Positions 42,964 to 55,301 of a stretch of 64,000 nt of DNA are shown here, in pieces. The position numbers and the translations under genes were made by a program. Positions within the stretch are counted from its first letter, which is position 1. Each line of letters opens with the position of its first letter. The stretch is from Bolinopsis microptera. Lineage: Eukaryota > Ctenophora > Tentaculata > Lobata > Bolinopsidae. The DNA lies in NCBI RefSeq assembly GCF_026151205.1, contig NC_087079.1:6606169-6670168 (forward strand), written 5' to 3'. The notes under the pieces were generated by a model. That model saw only the letters and a program-made list of their open reading frames with translations, was not told the DNA's origin and searched no databases.

Positions 42964-43411
42964 GTGTCTCTCCCTCTCCCTCTCCCTCTCCCTCTCCCTC
43001 TCCCTCTCCCTCTCCCTCCCTCTCCCTCTCCCTCTCCCTCTCCCTCTCCCTCTCCCTCTCCCTCTCCCTCTCCCTCTCCCTCTCCCTCTCCCTCTCCCTC
43101 TCCCTCTCCCTCTCCCTCTCCCTCTCCCTCTCCCTCTCCCTCTCCCTCTCCCTCTCCCTCTCCCTCTCCCTCTCCCTCTCCCTCTCCCTCTCCCTCTCCC
43201 TCTCCCTCTCCCTCTCCCTCTCCCTCTCCCTCTCCCTCTCCCTCTCCCTCCCTCTCCCTCTCCCTCTCCCTCTCCCTCTCCCTCTCCCTCTCCCTCTCCC
43301 TCTCCCTCTCCCTCTCCCTCTCCCTCTCCCTCTCCCTCTCCCTCTCCCTCTCCCTCTCCCTCTCCCTCTCCCTCTCCCTCTCCCTCTCCCTCTCCCTCTC
43401 CCTCTCCCTCT
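42964..43411. repeat. TCTCCC hexamer microsatellite, about 450 bp
   Basis: Around 74 copies of CTCCCT, with two single-unit CCCT slips near 43015 and 43248. One strand is pure pyrimidine, so it may adopt H-DNA. The long open frames across it (Leu-Pro and Ser-Pro dipeptides) are not genes. Confidence 0.97.
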
Positions 43412-43959
43412 CTAAAAGAACAGTGAAGTATAATAGTATAGAATGTATAAGCTTATAACTTTATAAGAGGCGCGGTCATGCATACCAGCACCTGCAATGT
43501 GATAAGCTGTGAGCTCTTGTGGGTACACTGTCTTCCTGAAAAAGATGCTTTAAAACTATGATATGTATTATACTAGCAACCTCTGTGAATAGCATTAGCA
43601 CTTTAAGAAATCTGTCCCACCAACCAGGGCTCTCAGAGAGAACGAGGTAAGACTCACGATCTCGATTGGTGGGTTGCTAGCAAGTACTGTCCATGCCTAA
43701 TGGTAATGTGGACCATTTTCTGTAGCATTAGCCATGAGACTGAGAGCAAACTCTCTCCAAGGTCACCACAACTAAGTTCAACCCTTTCCCTTTGCGTTCA
43801 ATTCTAGTCCGAAGAAGGCGTGTGTTGAAACGCTTGCCCGAGAAGTTATCGGCAAAAACTGTTTTGGTCACACGACAGGCTTGTAAAACACGAATTACGG
43901 TCATATTGATCAGCTTCCGGGTCATGATTACTGGCTAGGATTAGGGTTTATAAAACCGG

Positions 43960-43997
43960 GGGAGGGGGGGGGGGGGGGCGGGGGGGGGGGGGGGGGT
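43960..43997. repeat. Long G-run, G-quadruplex prone
   Basis: GGGGGAGG followed by about 30 bases that are G except for one C. A second G-run lies at 46122-46136. Exact lengths in such runs are often wrong in assemblies. Confidence 0.8.
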
Positions 43998-44730
43998 CAG
44001 TCACTAGGTCTACGCAATTTATAGTGCTCCATCCTATCAGAACCAGTATAGGATCTAACTACGCCTGGTATATGTACTGACTCTAATGATGACTAGCGTG
44101 AGGGTCGTCGGGATCGATAGTCTCCACCAGTATGGTGTTACTCTAATTCGCCAAGAACTTGTATCCCTCTGAAACTGAACGAGTTAAGTTCGTTATTAAA
44201 TACGTCATTCTGTGTCAAGGACTCAAATTTACTTGTGGCACTCCACACTCTTTAGTAATTATTACGACTCAACTTTCAATCATAGTATCTTAGTATCGGA
44301 GACTTGAAATATAGCAGTTGTAGTGTAAACGATTAATGACAGTCTTTATTGAATACTTTTCGAATTTTACAGAGTACAGCAATAGATGAATATAAAATAG
44401 AATCGTTCAAAATATCGCCCCCATCTGTAAAATATGATGGGCACCCAAACACGGTAAACACGGTAAACACATAGTGAACTATGTCCGCAGTAACTTGGAC
44501 CCATTACATCGAATTAATCTAAATCAAAAAAATTTATGAAAAACTATTTAATAACAAACAAATCCATGGTGAATAACTGTGGATATAGAGTCAAAATTGG
44601 TATTTCAATACGTCAAATTTCAGATACATTAGATACAGGTCTGATATGGTCATTAATGTGTGAGAAGGTGTGCGGGTGAAGTGTGATATGATGTTGAAAG
44701 TATAGAGGTATAGGAAGGTAGATACAAAAA

Positions 44731-46060
44731 TTAATAAAACAAAAATAATAATAATATGGGGAGCAAAGAGACTAGGCTAGACTGTTGTTTCACTATCCAA
44801 TAAACATTCCATAGATGCTTAGTGACCTCAGCTTTGGAAAGACTAGTAGACACAATCTGTCTTACCTGTAAAGGGAGTCCATTCCATAGTATATGGGTTC
44901 TGTAGAAAAATGATTTTGCCAGTGGGCTATTTGAGGTACATATGGTGTGTGAATTCTGACTTAACTTAGGTAAAATTGATGACACAATAGACAGACTGTC
45001 GAGGTGGCAAAGTCTTAGTCGAGAAGTGCCCTGATATAAAGAGAGATAGTGAGACAGCGATACAGGAATTAAATTGTTCAGAACTTTGTGGAAAAAAATA
45101 AGATCATTCAAGTCAAACTTTTGAGACAAAGGGAGAATGTCGACAAGCTTACACTTTTTAACATAATGCTCAGGTGGATAACTGCGGCCCTTTTCAGACA
45201 GAATCCATTTAATAGCTCTCTTTTGGAGACTTTCTAATTTATCACTAAGAGATTTATTACAAGGGCGCCAGATTATGGAACAATTTTCGAATTGGCTACG
45301 AACCAGGGAGAGGTAAAGCGCCCGGCGACGTTTCTGATCAATGACAATATGGCCATCTCTTCTTACCATACCAAGCTTTGTTGGCAGGCCTTAGTATAAA
45401 TTCTGTCGCACTGACTATTCCAACCTAGCTTAGGAGTAACATCGACTCCAAGATCTTTTTCTAACTCTACATACACAAGAGGAGAGCCATCAAGATTATA
45501 TGCGAATGGAGGAGATAAAGATGGTTTTCCTGAAACAATAAGCACTTTACATTTTGCTGGATGGAATCGCATTTTGTTTCTTAGTGCCCAGTCAGAGAGA
45601 TAGTCTATACCCATTTGTAAATTAGTATTATCAGAAGATCAATGTATTTTACGCCAGATTTTTGTATCATCGGCATACAAAACAATATCAGTATTATCCG
45701 AAAGGCCAAGAGGAATATCATTGATAAACAATACAAAAAGTAAGGGACCAAGGATAGAGCCCTGGGGGACACCAGAATTAACTGAGAGGGTAGATGACAT
45801 CTCATTACCAATAACCACTCTTTGGTAACGGCCTTGAAGGTAATTGGTGAGAAATTTGAGAAGTGTACCATCAATGTTATATAAGGTCTTTAGCTTATGA
45901 AGAAGGATATCATGATTTACAGAATCAAATTATGCCTTAGCAAAATCAAAATACACAACATGATTGATAATGTTGTGCATGACTTGTACTCTAGAAAACC
46001 ATGCTGCCTGGGAATGAAAAGACCAGCAGAACATCTGGCCATCAAGGTAAGTAGTATCAA
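44731..46060 (-). pseudogene. LINE remnant A: reverse transcriptase and C-terminal domain
   Basis: Reads leftward on the - strand. Near 45960 is motif A, VVYFDFAKA-stop-FDSVNHD, with an in-frame stop inside it. Then come [20 protein letters not shown] (about 45780-45720) and the catalytic YADDT (about 45670), each in the same frame, followed after a frame change by DYLSDWALRNKMRFHPAKCK and the C-terminal ALYLSLVRSQFENCSIIW (45369-44731). This order is that of APE-type LINEs (CR1/Jockey-like). 5'-truncated, with at least one stop and one frameshift. Confidence 0.8.
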
Positions 46061-46099
46061 ATATCATAGTATAGCACAATAAAATATAGTATCGACCGA

Positions 46100-47850
46100 G
46101 TTAACCGACCTTAGGATGAGTAGGGGGGGGGGGGGGACAGTTGAAGAGCTTGTTCTTTAACCTGCATATCGCCAACCGCAGCTCAAAGAGTCGACTTTCC
46201 TCAACAAGTCCGGAGATGAGTCTGATCGCTGACCGGATATGAGTCTGACCATCTTCAGTCACAAAGAGGCAGGATCAGGGCGTCATCTTAAGGGTTAGGG
46301 CAGGAACAGGGGATCGAGTTGCCAAATCGAAGATGGAAAAGTGGAACTGAGTAGAAGTGAGGTCATCAAGAGGGTCAGTGCAGGAACGAGAGGCCGAGTG
46401 GCTAACTCGAAGTTGGAAAAAGTTGAACTGAGTAGAAGTGAGGAGAAGTCCGGGTCGTCATCCTCGGATGGTCTCCCAGATTGTGGTAATTACCGTTTAA
46501 ACTTAGTGGTTCGATAATTGATCGTGTCAGCTCAGTTTAACTCATCTTTTCCTGGGGCACTGAGATATGGCTTTTAAGCTTACCTACTTTAGCTAGAGCT
46601 TATTTACTGGGCGGTGCTCAGCCTGTCATTCTGCCATATCTTTTATATGAACACCAAATACTGAAGTCCCCGGGTTAAAGGTTATTTAACCTTTATAACA
46701 CAGACAGAGTGGGTACCTTACAAGACTTTTTTGTGGCGGACCAATTTGCGACGACCGAAATTTTGGCGGTCCGAAAATATGGCGAAATTGAACAAAAACC
46801 GTCACATTTCGGACGTCACAGAAAATAATGGTATTTTTCATCATTTTTGTGACAGTAAGCAGTAAGGAAATTTCTGAAATTCGGTAAAATCATGTTCAAA
46901 CTTAGTCTGTATTAAGACTGTAAGACTTTCATGTTAGCACATTGACATACATGTATTTTAATGCAAATTTAAACTGTATTGCTTGACATTCAATTCGTCA
47001 TTGGTGTGGTAATAATTTGTCCCAAGATGCCAGAATTTATTTATTTATTTTACTTGATATTACTTTTTAGAAACAAAATAAAGCAGTGAAGGCACAGTCA
47101 TTGAAATAAGCTAAAAGATAATGCAACGGATTCTATTACGACGTCCGAAATTTTGGCGGTCCGAAAATATGGCGAAATTTTCGGAAAACCGCCACATTTC
47201 GTACGTTATAAATATGTCTTGTAAGGTAACTCTGATATTCCTTTGCTTTTCTTTGCTCTCTAGAACGACAATATAGTATGTAACAGTTTCTACATACGTC
47301 CTTAGTCCTTAACCGGGCGAGCATACAGTAAGTTATTAGTTCACTAATGGTATTGGGACAGCTGCAACCGAACGATATACTCGTCTTTGTGAATAGTGAG
47401 CTATTAGTTCACTAATGTTATTGGGACAGCACAGTAATATTGACCAAACGTTTCTATCTCTTTTATTATCGACAGAGATGCACTGGTTCACCCAGCAGAC
47501 CTTACTGGCTGGCGATATTGCTACAGGTGATCGCCTCTTCACAGCTTGTTGAACTCCGCGCGCGCTCGTTAGTTCATTGCATTTGCATGCTTCAATTATT
47601 TCAAGAATGCAATTTCACCACGTACCACGTGATACTATTCAGCCAATCAGAGAACAAGAATCCGCAAAGTTAAAGCTGTGCAGTTTTATAAGGCCTAAAA
47701 TATGACTTTTCGCGATAGTTCAAAATCTACATTGTTTTGAATTTTACTCCTGGGGAGGAAACGTTATTTTTACAAGGCGAACATTTTGTTGAAAACCAAA
47801 CGTTTCTATCTCTTTTATTTTCGAAGTTAGGCCCCTACCAGTTTCCTGGG
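46100..47850. other. Gene-free interval between two LINE remnants
   Basis: Contains a G-run (46122-46136) and the CCTTACAAGAC MITE (46716-47226). The remaining open frames are short and unsupported. Confidence 0.5.
46716..47226. mobile_element. MITE with TA target and CCTTACAAGAC ends
   Basis: TA (46714-46715) precedes CCTTACAAGAC and GTCTTGTAAGG is followed by TA (47227-47228). Near each end is the same subterminal sequence GAAATTTTGGCGGTCCGAAA next to CCGxCACATTTCG, so the subterminal blocks are direct as well as inverted. 511 bp, no transposase. TA duplication and CCTTA ends match the two pogo/Tigger-like elements in this window. Confidence 0.75.
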
Positions 47851-49960
47851 CAGCATGGTGACAAAGTTCTCAGACATCTTGTTGTTGAGTTATAACCTAG
47901 TTTTAATGCTCTTGTGAGTAGCAAGTTGAAGTAAAGCACCTAGTTCAAAATATTTCAGCTTCTCGCACGAGAGTGTAGTGTTAATCTTGGGCATACTGAG
48001 ACTCCAGGATGTAGTACTAGTAGAGATCCTAACACTGACACCTGGGGTACACCATACTCAACTGAAAACTTATCCGATTTTTCAGTTTGAAAACAAGTTA
48101 CTTGGCTACGGTTTCTTAGATAGCTCGTAAGAGTTTTTAGTGCAATACCTCTTACTCCATAGTATTCTAGTTTATGTAGAAGTTTATCGTGCTCAATTGA
48201 TATTGTGTCGAATGCTTTACTCAGATTAATAAACTAATAAATATGCCAATTACATGATTTTTCTGTTCAATCTCATTAAGTATTTTATTGACAGAATAGT
48301 TTACGGCATGAAATGCTGAGTGTTGTTTTCTAAAACCAAATTGTCGATCATAAATCACGTTCATAGCACCGAGGTAATTATATAACCGATTGTAAATTGT
48401 TGTTGTCAAGTATTTTGCCAAATATCGGTAATGTAGAAACAAGTCGATAGTTATCAAAACACCGTGAGTCTCCTTTTTTTTAAATAAATTGGTGTAATAA
48501 AGCCCGCTTTAAGCTTATTTGGAAAGATCCCATTGTCCAAGAACCAATTAATTTTAAAGAACCTAGAGATATGACCCGACAGATAATTTACACCCTTTTT
48601 CAGGACTTTTACAGAGATGTCACTTGCCATCCCATTTTCAAGGCTACCAATAATTTTACTTATATCTTCCTCGTCACACAGGGGCTAAGAAAAAAAAAGA
48701 GTTCACTATTCTTTATCTGCCCTTGAGGTACTGTTTGAACTTCGTTTTATTGAAATTGCTATCAGTTACCGTACGAGATGGTACAGAAGATTGGACTTTT
48801 GAATTAAGATTCTGTGCAATAGACGAGAAGTAGATGTTATCCGTTAGCAATCTCACAGCGTTCTGTTACAATTCTACCATCTATTAAGAATGATGCTTTT
48901 ATGTCTTTTTTAGATTTTCCCCTGATTTCGTTTATCAATTCCCAGATTTTTTTTGATATTACCTTTAGCGAATTCAAACTTTTTGCCATAGTGGGCTTTT
49001 TTCGCAGATTTTTTAGCTTCGTTTAAAAACGATACTCCTTATATATATAATATAAAGTTTATTCACCTATTACCTAATGTGTTGATCTTGGTACACGAAG
49101 CCTTCCATCGCTTGTAGTGGAAGCCTTTAGCTCTTTAGTAAACACAGATTTAATTAACGCAGATGTGATCCATGGATTTATCAGCCTATTGCGTTTTGAT
49201 TGAAAACCAGCAGTAGAATCCACTTTGAAATTCAGTTCGATTTTTTCATGGACAGTTTTGACGAATTTTTCAAAACCTTCCTCATCATAAGTTCGATTGG
49301 TAGATATCCCTTCGAATATCATTAAGAAAGTTATCTATACTAGACTCACAGTAATCATACTTAGGTTTAAGTTTGGACTCTCTTTAATATTACATGATAT
49401 GAAACAGAAGATTGGGTTATGATGGGAAATAGTGGATTCAAGAATCCCAGACCCTAAGACACGCTCGGTAGAGTTCGCTAAAATATTATCAATTAAGCTA
49501 TCTTTGCAACCCGGCTTGGCATGGGTGTCAATCAATATCAAAGGAATTAAATTGTTACTGTAGATAGTTTGTTCAAATTCAGCTATGATCCGTCCCTGGG
49601 CCAAAAGATCAACATTAAAGTCACCTGTCAAGGCTACATTATTAGACGGTAGGAATTTCATCAATACATCAAGCATCTTGAATATTACCACTAGGGGGCC
49701 TGTCAACAACACCAGCAATCTGTGGAACGTCTGTGTTAGTGATCTCAACAAAAAGTGTTTCAAGATTGTCAGAGCATTTACATAACTTTTTGATTCGGCT
49801 GTATAGTGTATTGGTACTTACAGGCTCTAATTTTACAGACTCTAATGATGTATTTTTACGAAGATTTGAAGCCTTACGTAGTGTGTTTCCCTTCGTGTCC
49901 GAAAAGCATTACATTGTATTGGTGCTTAATGTCAATATATACGCCAAGACCACTACCTAA
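47850..49960 (-). pseudogene. LINE remnant B: endonuclease plus reverse transcriptase, frameshifted
   Basis: On the - strand from right to left: an APE endonuclease part with NVALTGDFNVDLL and a later ESTISHHNPIFCF (49763-49335); a linker (GISTNRTYDEEGFEKFVKTV, about 49320-49074); RT fingers with YDRQFGFRKQHSAFHAVNYS (48457-48221); then, in another frame, AFDTISIEHDKLLHKLEYYG and RNRSQVTCFQTEKSDKFSVE, and YGVPQVSVLGS (about 48060); last, a tail with LTRALKLGYNSTTRCLRTLS. Several frame changes and the Gln-to-Val change after VPQ show it is dead. Different in sequence from remnants A and C. Confidence 0.75.
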
Positions 49961-50145
49961 GTTATAGCTTTATATCTGTTTATAAACCTGGGTTTTGGGC
50001 ATGTTCAGGGTATTTTGCTAAATTGGCCCTAATTTGGACCAAATATGGGCGTGGCTGCCCTGCGCGCACCGTTTGGGGGTTGGGGTCCGGGACCCCTCAA
50101 AAGTTCGGTCACTGGTCTTAGTTTTTTGGTCAACTGCTATCTCGA

Positions 50146-50238
50146 AATCAAGTTTCACAAAAAAATACCCATTGCCCCCCCCCCCCCCCCGAAATCAAGT
50201 TTCACAAAAAAATACCCATTGCCCCCCCCCCCCCCCCC
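50146..50238. repeat. Two direct copies of a 45-47-bp unit ending in a C-run
   Basis: CGAAATCAAGTTTCACAAAA plus AAATACCCATTG and a run of about 14-17 C occurs twice back to back. The C-run length is probably unstable or mis-assembled. Confidence 0.85.
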
Positions 50239-50346
50239 TTAAGTATAGGGCTCTATTGATTATTTAACTGTCTTTATTTGTTGTATAATGTGGCCTATTT
50301 TCCAGTGTAGTTTTTAACGGAGGTTTTCAGCGTATCATTATGTATC

Positions 50347-51484
50347 ATGCGGATAATCTTGTTGCTGTCCCTTTTCTTTATTGAAAATGCTGCTGAGGAT
50401 CTAGATGAAGGTAGGATCACCATTTATCATGGTTTTTACATAATTCATATTGTTAGCAGTCAACATAATATTTATAAGTTTATAGTCGATTGAACTATGG
50501 AATGGACAATCGATGTAATATATTTATAACTTAATCGTCGAGTAATTTCTGTAATTGATAATATTTTACTCGTGATATTATTATCTATCAGCTGATGTAC
50601 TGTAATGTGCGATTCTGCTTTAAGATAATAATGTGGTTATAACAACAGGCTGGGTAGCAGTACAACGTGGGGTTCGTATAGACTTCAATCTGGAGCAGTA
50701 TTCTCTTGAAATAAAGACTGATAGCCCGCTAGGGAGTGACGATATGGTGCGTGTGCACTTCTACACTTCACAGTTAGCCTATGCAGGATCACTGTCCCTC
50801 TACTTCACCTCTACTCCTCAGTACCGTATCTATCGTTGCAGCTCGAGCCCCTTTAACTTCCCTACTGACCTACCTACTGCAATAGACAAGGTATGGAGGG
50901 TAACGTCAACTAGAACATCAGGTATCAGACTAGTGGTACAGTGTAACGAGGTGGAGGTTCTCAACACCCTGATGTCAGACTCAACGTGTGGTATTGATGA
51001 CTGGAGCACTCACTGGAGCAAGAGCATTGCAAAGATACAGTTTCATTCCTCTGACACTGCCTCTGATTTTTACAGACCTCTAACAGGTAACTGGGTAATT
51101 CAAGATCTAAAATCTAAAATACGAAGATAAATGTTTATTGTAAAACGTGCATAATAGTTTAACGTGCCTATGAACGTGACGTGTAACACTCGATGTATTT
51201 CTGAATACAATTTGTTGTCTTTTATGGTATAATTGAGCCCTGTATAAAATAAGTGAACTATCAAACTTATTTTAATTATCAAGGGCAATATTTGTCAGGA
51301 TGTACTAGACTGAAGGCTGAGTGGACCAGTACGATTGAGACAGCAGCTAAGTTTCCAGTAGACCCAGGAACTGTCTTGGAAGTGACCTGTTCTGACCCAG
51401 GAGCTCTCAACAAAGGAAGCAATAAAGTGACTTGCACAGGGACAGAATTCACCTTCTCAAAAGAGCCTTATTGCTTTAGCCTAG
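50347..51484 (+). CDS. 5' part of a secreted protein with a C-terminal sushi-like module (3 exons seen)
   Basis: Exons 50347-50410, 50649-51086 and 51284-51484, all joined in phase 1. Exon 1 encodes a signal peptide (MRIILLLSLFFIENAAEDLD). Exon 2 is a beta-rich module of about 146 aa with GSLSLYFTSTPQYRIYRC, GIRLVVQCNEVEVLN, a later STCGIDDW and SSDTASDFYRPL; its W...I.F...D.ASD.YR pattern recalls lectin-like extracellular domains, but I cannot name it. Exon 3 is one CCP-like module (YLSGCTRLKAEW, VLEVTCSDPG, NKVTCTGTEF, PYCFSL). A good donor (GTAAAT) follows at 51485, so at least one more exon is expected, yet LINE remnant C begins about 350 bp on and none is found. Either the gene continues past the LINE or it is truncated. 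Confidence 0.65.
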
Positions 51485-51841
51485 GTAAATCATTATAATA
51501 ATATTTGTTATGCGCATAATCTGGTTAAATAACTGATTTGGGAACTTACTTTTTGGAAGGTGGATGCATGTAAACAGGTCAACACTTCAAAATGTCCCCA
51601 ATCAACGAATCTATTATTATCTAGTGGCCGGGATAAAATCCAATTGCCCAACTTGACCCTACCATGTCCTTTATTGACGATGTCAGCGTCAGTTAATTCT
51701 TTGCAGCTCGGCGAGGCCCAGTAGCAAATTATTGGATGCGAGGCGCGGCCCAGTAACGCATAACGCTACAAACCATATCCAAAATGGCCCCTGTCCATAT
51801 TTACCCCACCCTACATACATGCTACATGAAGAGGTCTCCTC

Positions 51842-54800
51842 CTAGTTGGAGTGGCCTGCATCACACAAATCTCTTCTACGGCGTAAGCGTAACATGTTCC
51901 TCCATCCCACTCGTTTTAGAGCTAACTGTTTTACTGCGTCTCTACTGATGTTATCGACACCTGTAAACTGTAAAGTCAGCCGCATCCTCGAGTACACAGG
52001 CCATCCAGCCTTTGCAGTTTGCAGGGTCGTCCTCTCAGTCTCTTTCCATAGTTTGGTTTCCAATCCAGTAAAAAATTGAGAAACCGTCTCTCTGGCATTC
52101 TGACAACTTGTCCGTACCCCACCCTACCCATCTGTTAACTTAGATATCAATTAAAACAAGAAAACGTGACAACTACATATCTAGATATGCCATATTTGGC
52201 AGCTGCCAAATATCTTTATTTGAAATGTATACACCCTTTTGAATATTTCTCTTGCAAGCTTCAAGCATAATTTCTAAATTGGTGTTTTAAAGAATGGTAG
52301 TTCTTCAAAGAACCGCATGACGTCGATGTCTGAGTAGCAGCAAAAGCAACATGTTTTCAGTGCTGTGTTGTAGCGATCTCTAGTGTAGCGACCTTTCTCT
52401 ATCCTCAGGTCGTGACTGCTAGATCGAAATTTAGCAATGTTAGCTCTTTTAACCTTGCATGGGAGCTGTAAGTACGGTTCTTCACCAAACTCAGCTTTGA
52501 CCGCAGTGTATAATGATATTTTAGCCTGGTTATGAAGATCCTTCTTCCATTGGTTAACAAAAGTTTCGTGTATGTGTTCACGACCCGCAAGGGTGTGGGC
52601 CGTGGGGTAGGTTTGGCTTAGCGACGGTGCTCTTCCTGATGATAGTGGACAATGCATCATACCAGGTAAGGTTCAATTGTTTCTGCTCCTGAAATCTATG
52701 ATGCAAGAGAGTGTTCACGTTACCTACTACCGCTTGAGATGCTCTACAGAAATAGGCAATACATCGAGGGAGGATGGTCACTGCCTTATAGGGGGTTCTT
52801 CCTGTATCGCCGTAGCAGAAGTTGTTATTTGCCTTTTTGTGGACACCCATTATCCATTTAAGGATTTTCAAGTGAGTAGTTTCAAGAGCATCTTTTGCTG
52901 CTGCTTTGGGAGACTCGCTTTTTAATTTTTCGAGAGGATGGCCTTCGCGATGTTGGTTGATGGCAGCCGAATAGGGCATCCATATATGGCGACTGGCTTG
53001 ACTAAGCTATCAATGAGTTTTACAATCGTGCTAGTGGTAAGGGCTCTCGTGTCAATAATTTGTCTCATAGAGAAGAATGAGCGAAAAGCTTTTTTCCTAA
53101 GTTCATCGATTGCTTGTTTGAAGGAACCGTTTAGAGATAATTGGATTCCAAGATAGCAGTATTTTCTGACTGGTGCGATGTCCAAGTTGCCTAGTATGAA
53201 GCCGTAAGCACATTTCAGTATTCGTGAGTTAGTGTTAAAGAACATCACACTGGTTTTGTTGATATTCACAGACAACTCCCACTTTACAGCATAGTCATGC
53301 AAGCAATTGGGCAGTTTCTGTAAGCTGCCCGCATCCAGCGCTAAGAGGACCACTGACCAGGTCATCTGCCCATAGGAGGTGACTTACTTTGACACCGTTT
53401 AATAGAGGTACATCCAATTCCTCGATTTGTTCTAGTCCGATGGAGAGCTCGTGGATATAGAGTTTGAAGAGCTCGGTAGACATTGGATGTCCTTGTTCTG
53501 TTCCGATGGTGACGTCAATGGCTGCGGATAGCTTTTGAATCAGCTTGACTGATTAAAAAAAAAGACAGTTATTGTACATGTGGCTGATGCATTCGAAGAA
53601 TTTGCCTGATATGCCCATATGTTGCCCACCGTAAACAAGAGTGCTTTCCTGCAAACGCTATCGAAAGCCTTGTGGTAGTCGACAAAGCAGGCGAAAAGTC
53701 GCTTCTTCTCTTTCTTGGTGTATTTCCCAATAATGGTATTCAAGGTGAGTATGTGGTCGTTACATTGGGCTCCACTCCTGAATCCAAGTTGATAGGGTCG
53801 GTCAGGACAGGCAATTTCTCTCAATTTAAGGAGTAGATTCGAATGGATCTACTCATACTAGATTATGGAGGGGAGTTGTGATTGAATTGTTCCAGGGGTA
53901 AGTTTCATGCTGGAGGCAGGCATTGAAGAGTTTTACCACGACGAGTTGAAGTGTCTCATTGGAGTTTTTCAACATCTCGTTGGATATCAGGTCATCGGAC
54001 ACACTCTTATTGTTTGGAGTTTTTAGTCGCATCTTTGACCTCCTGTAAGGTAAAGTCGCGATTCAGTTCGTCGACTAGTTCCTTGATAGGCTGCGAATCA
54101 TTGGACATAGGAGTAGAAGTGCCATCATCCTTGGAGTGATTGTTCACGCCACACTTTCGGTTGTAGAGATCATTGAAGAATTTGTGAAAGAGGAGGAGAT
54201 CGTAGATGTCGAAAGGTTCCTCATCTTTGTACTGATCAGATAGCCGTTTGAGCGCTGCCCAGTTTACCTCACCACATTCGTTTATCTTCTGGTTCATCTC
54301 GTACAGAATTTTCCCCTTTTTGGTCCTCTTGATAGCTCGGAACCCCTTTTTTCTGAGAAAGTGCTGATCACGAAGGAAGTTGCTGTGTGGGTTACTGTTG
54401 GCATTTCTGTCAGCTCTGTTGGCTTCACTTTTGGCATGTCTGCAGCTTTGGTCAAACCACTTTTTCTTATTGGTGCGTTTGCCACTTTTGGTCGTTGTAA
54501 CCGAGTTCGCAAGATTGTGGTATGTTGCGACTACGTCTTCATTAAGCTGTGCAGCTTCGTTTGCCGTGTTCACAAATTGATTAAGGAGGCAGTCCATTTT
54601 GTCTTTAAATGACTGATCACTCTGTGCCAGCCGGAACTTGGTTGCTGTATCGGCAGAGAGGTTCTCTGATCTGTTCCATTTAAAAGATTTAGGTGCATCT
54701 TGAATATCTGGTGATTCAAGGCTGGTAGAAATCCTTCTTGAGGGATTATAGTGGATATTGACATAGATAGCGCCCTGTGATCGGAGTATTGAGAGATGCT

Positions 54801-55301
54801 CTCAATTTTCAGGTGGCGGACTCTATCATGAAGACTCGTCGAGACACAGATGTAATCAACTGTGCTAACACCATGGCGCTGAATGCAGGTGGGTTCACCG
54901 AATATATCACCGAGGGTTCTACCATTGAGAATGACTAGGCCAGTCGTTTGGAGGAGTTCAATGAAGGGTCGCACATTCGTGTTTAGCTTTGGGTCTGAGT
55001 TATTGCGTTTAGCCAGCTGCTTAAAGAAATGGGCGTCGGGCTCGGTGTCTTTCATTTGACTATGGTAAGACAAAATGTTTTCCAGGGTGCCAGTTTTAGC
55101 ATTGAAATCCCCGAGAAGGATGACATCCTCGTTCAGCGGAACACCGGCCAGGAATTCTTGAAGATACTTTAGAGTTGACATACTGTCTTCAGTTTCTAGA
55201 ACTATTCTTAGCTTCTTGAAGGATCCATTAGTGGGTAAGTCGTAGACATTGATACAAACTGTTCTTCCAGCTACACATATACATAATATACTCATATACA
55301 T
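51842..55301 (-). pseudogene. LINE remnant C: near full-length pol with WADD reverse transcriptase
   Basis: On the - strand: APE endonuclease frame 55301-54570 with EDVILLGDFNAKTG and SQYSDHRALSMSI; linker frame 54597-54007; RT fingers/palm 53824-53540 with DRPYQLGFRSGAQCNDHILT and RLFACFVDYHKAFDSV; palm frame 53483-53295 with VSHLLWADDLV, where the catalytic motif is WADD; thumb 53365-52922 with AVKWELSVNINKTSVMFFN and RKYCYLGIQL; then C-terminal frames to 52274 and an RRRDLCDAGH tail (52063-51842). Frames change at least five times. Coding parts are well preserved, so it is younger than remnants A and B. Its 5' end adjoins the satellite element. Confidence 0.8.

Larger units (their letters stand above)
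40391..44700. other. Gene-poor region rich in MITEs and simple repeats
   Basis: No supported host gene. The separate entries below cover a coiled-coil open frame, four inverted-repeat elements or fragments, the TCTCCC microsatellite and G-runs. Confidence 0.55.

Noticed and set aside
42941-43458. Two 161-164-codon open frames of Leu-Pro or Ser-Pro repeats
   Set aside because: Translation of the TCTCCC microsatellite; no start context, splice sites or other coding evidence.
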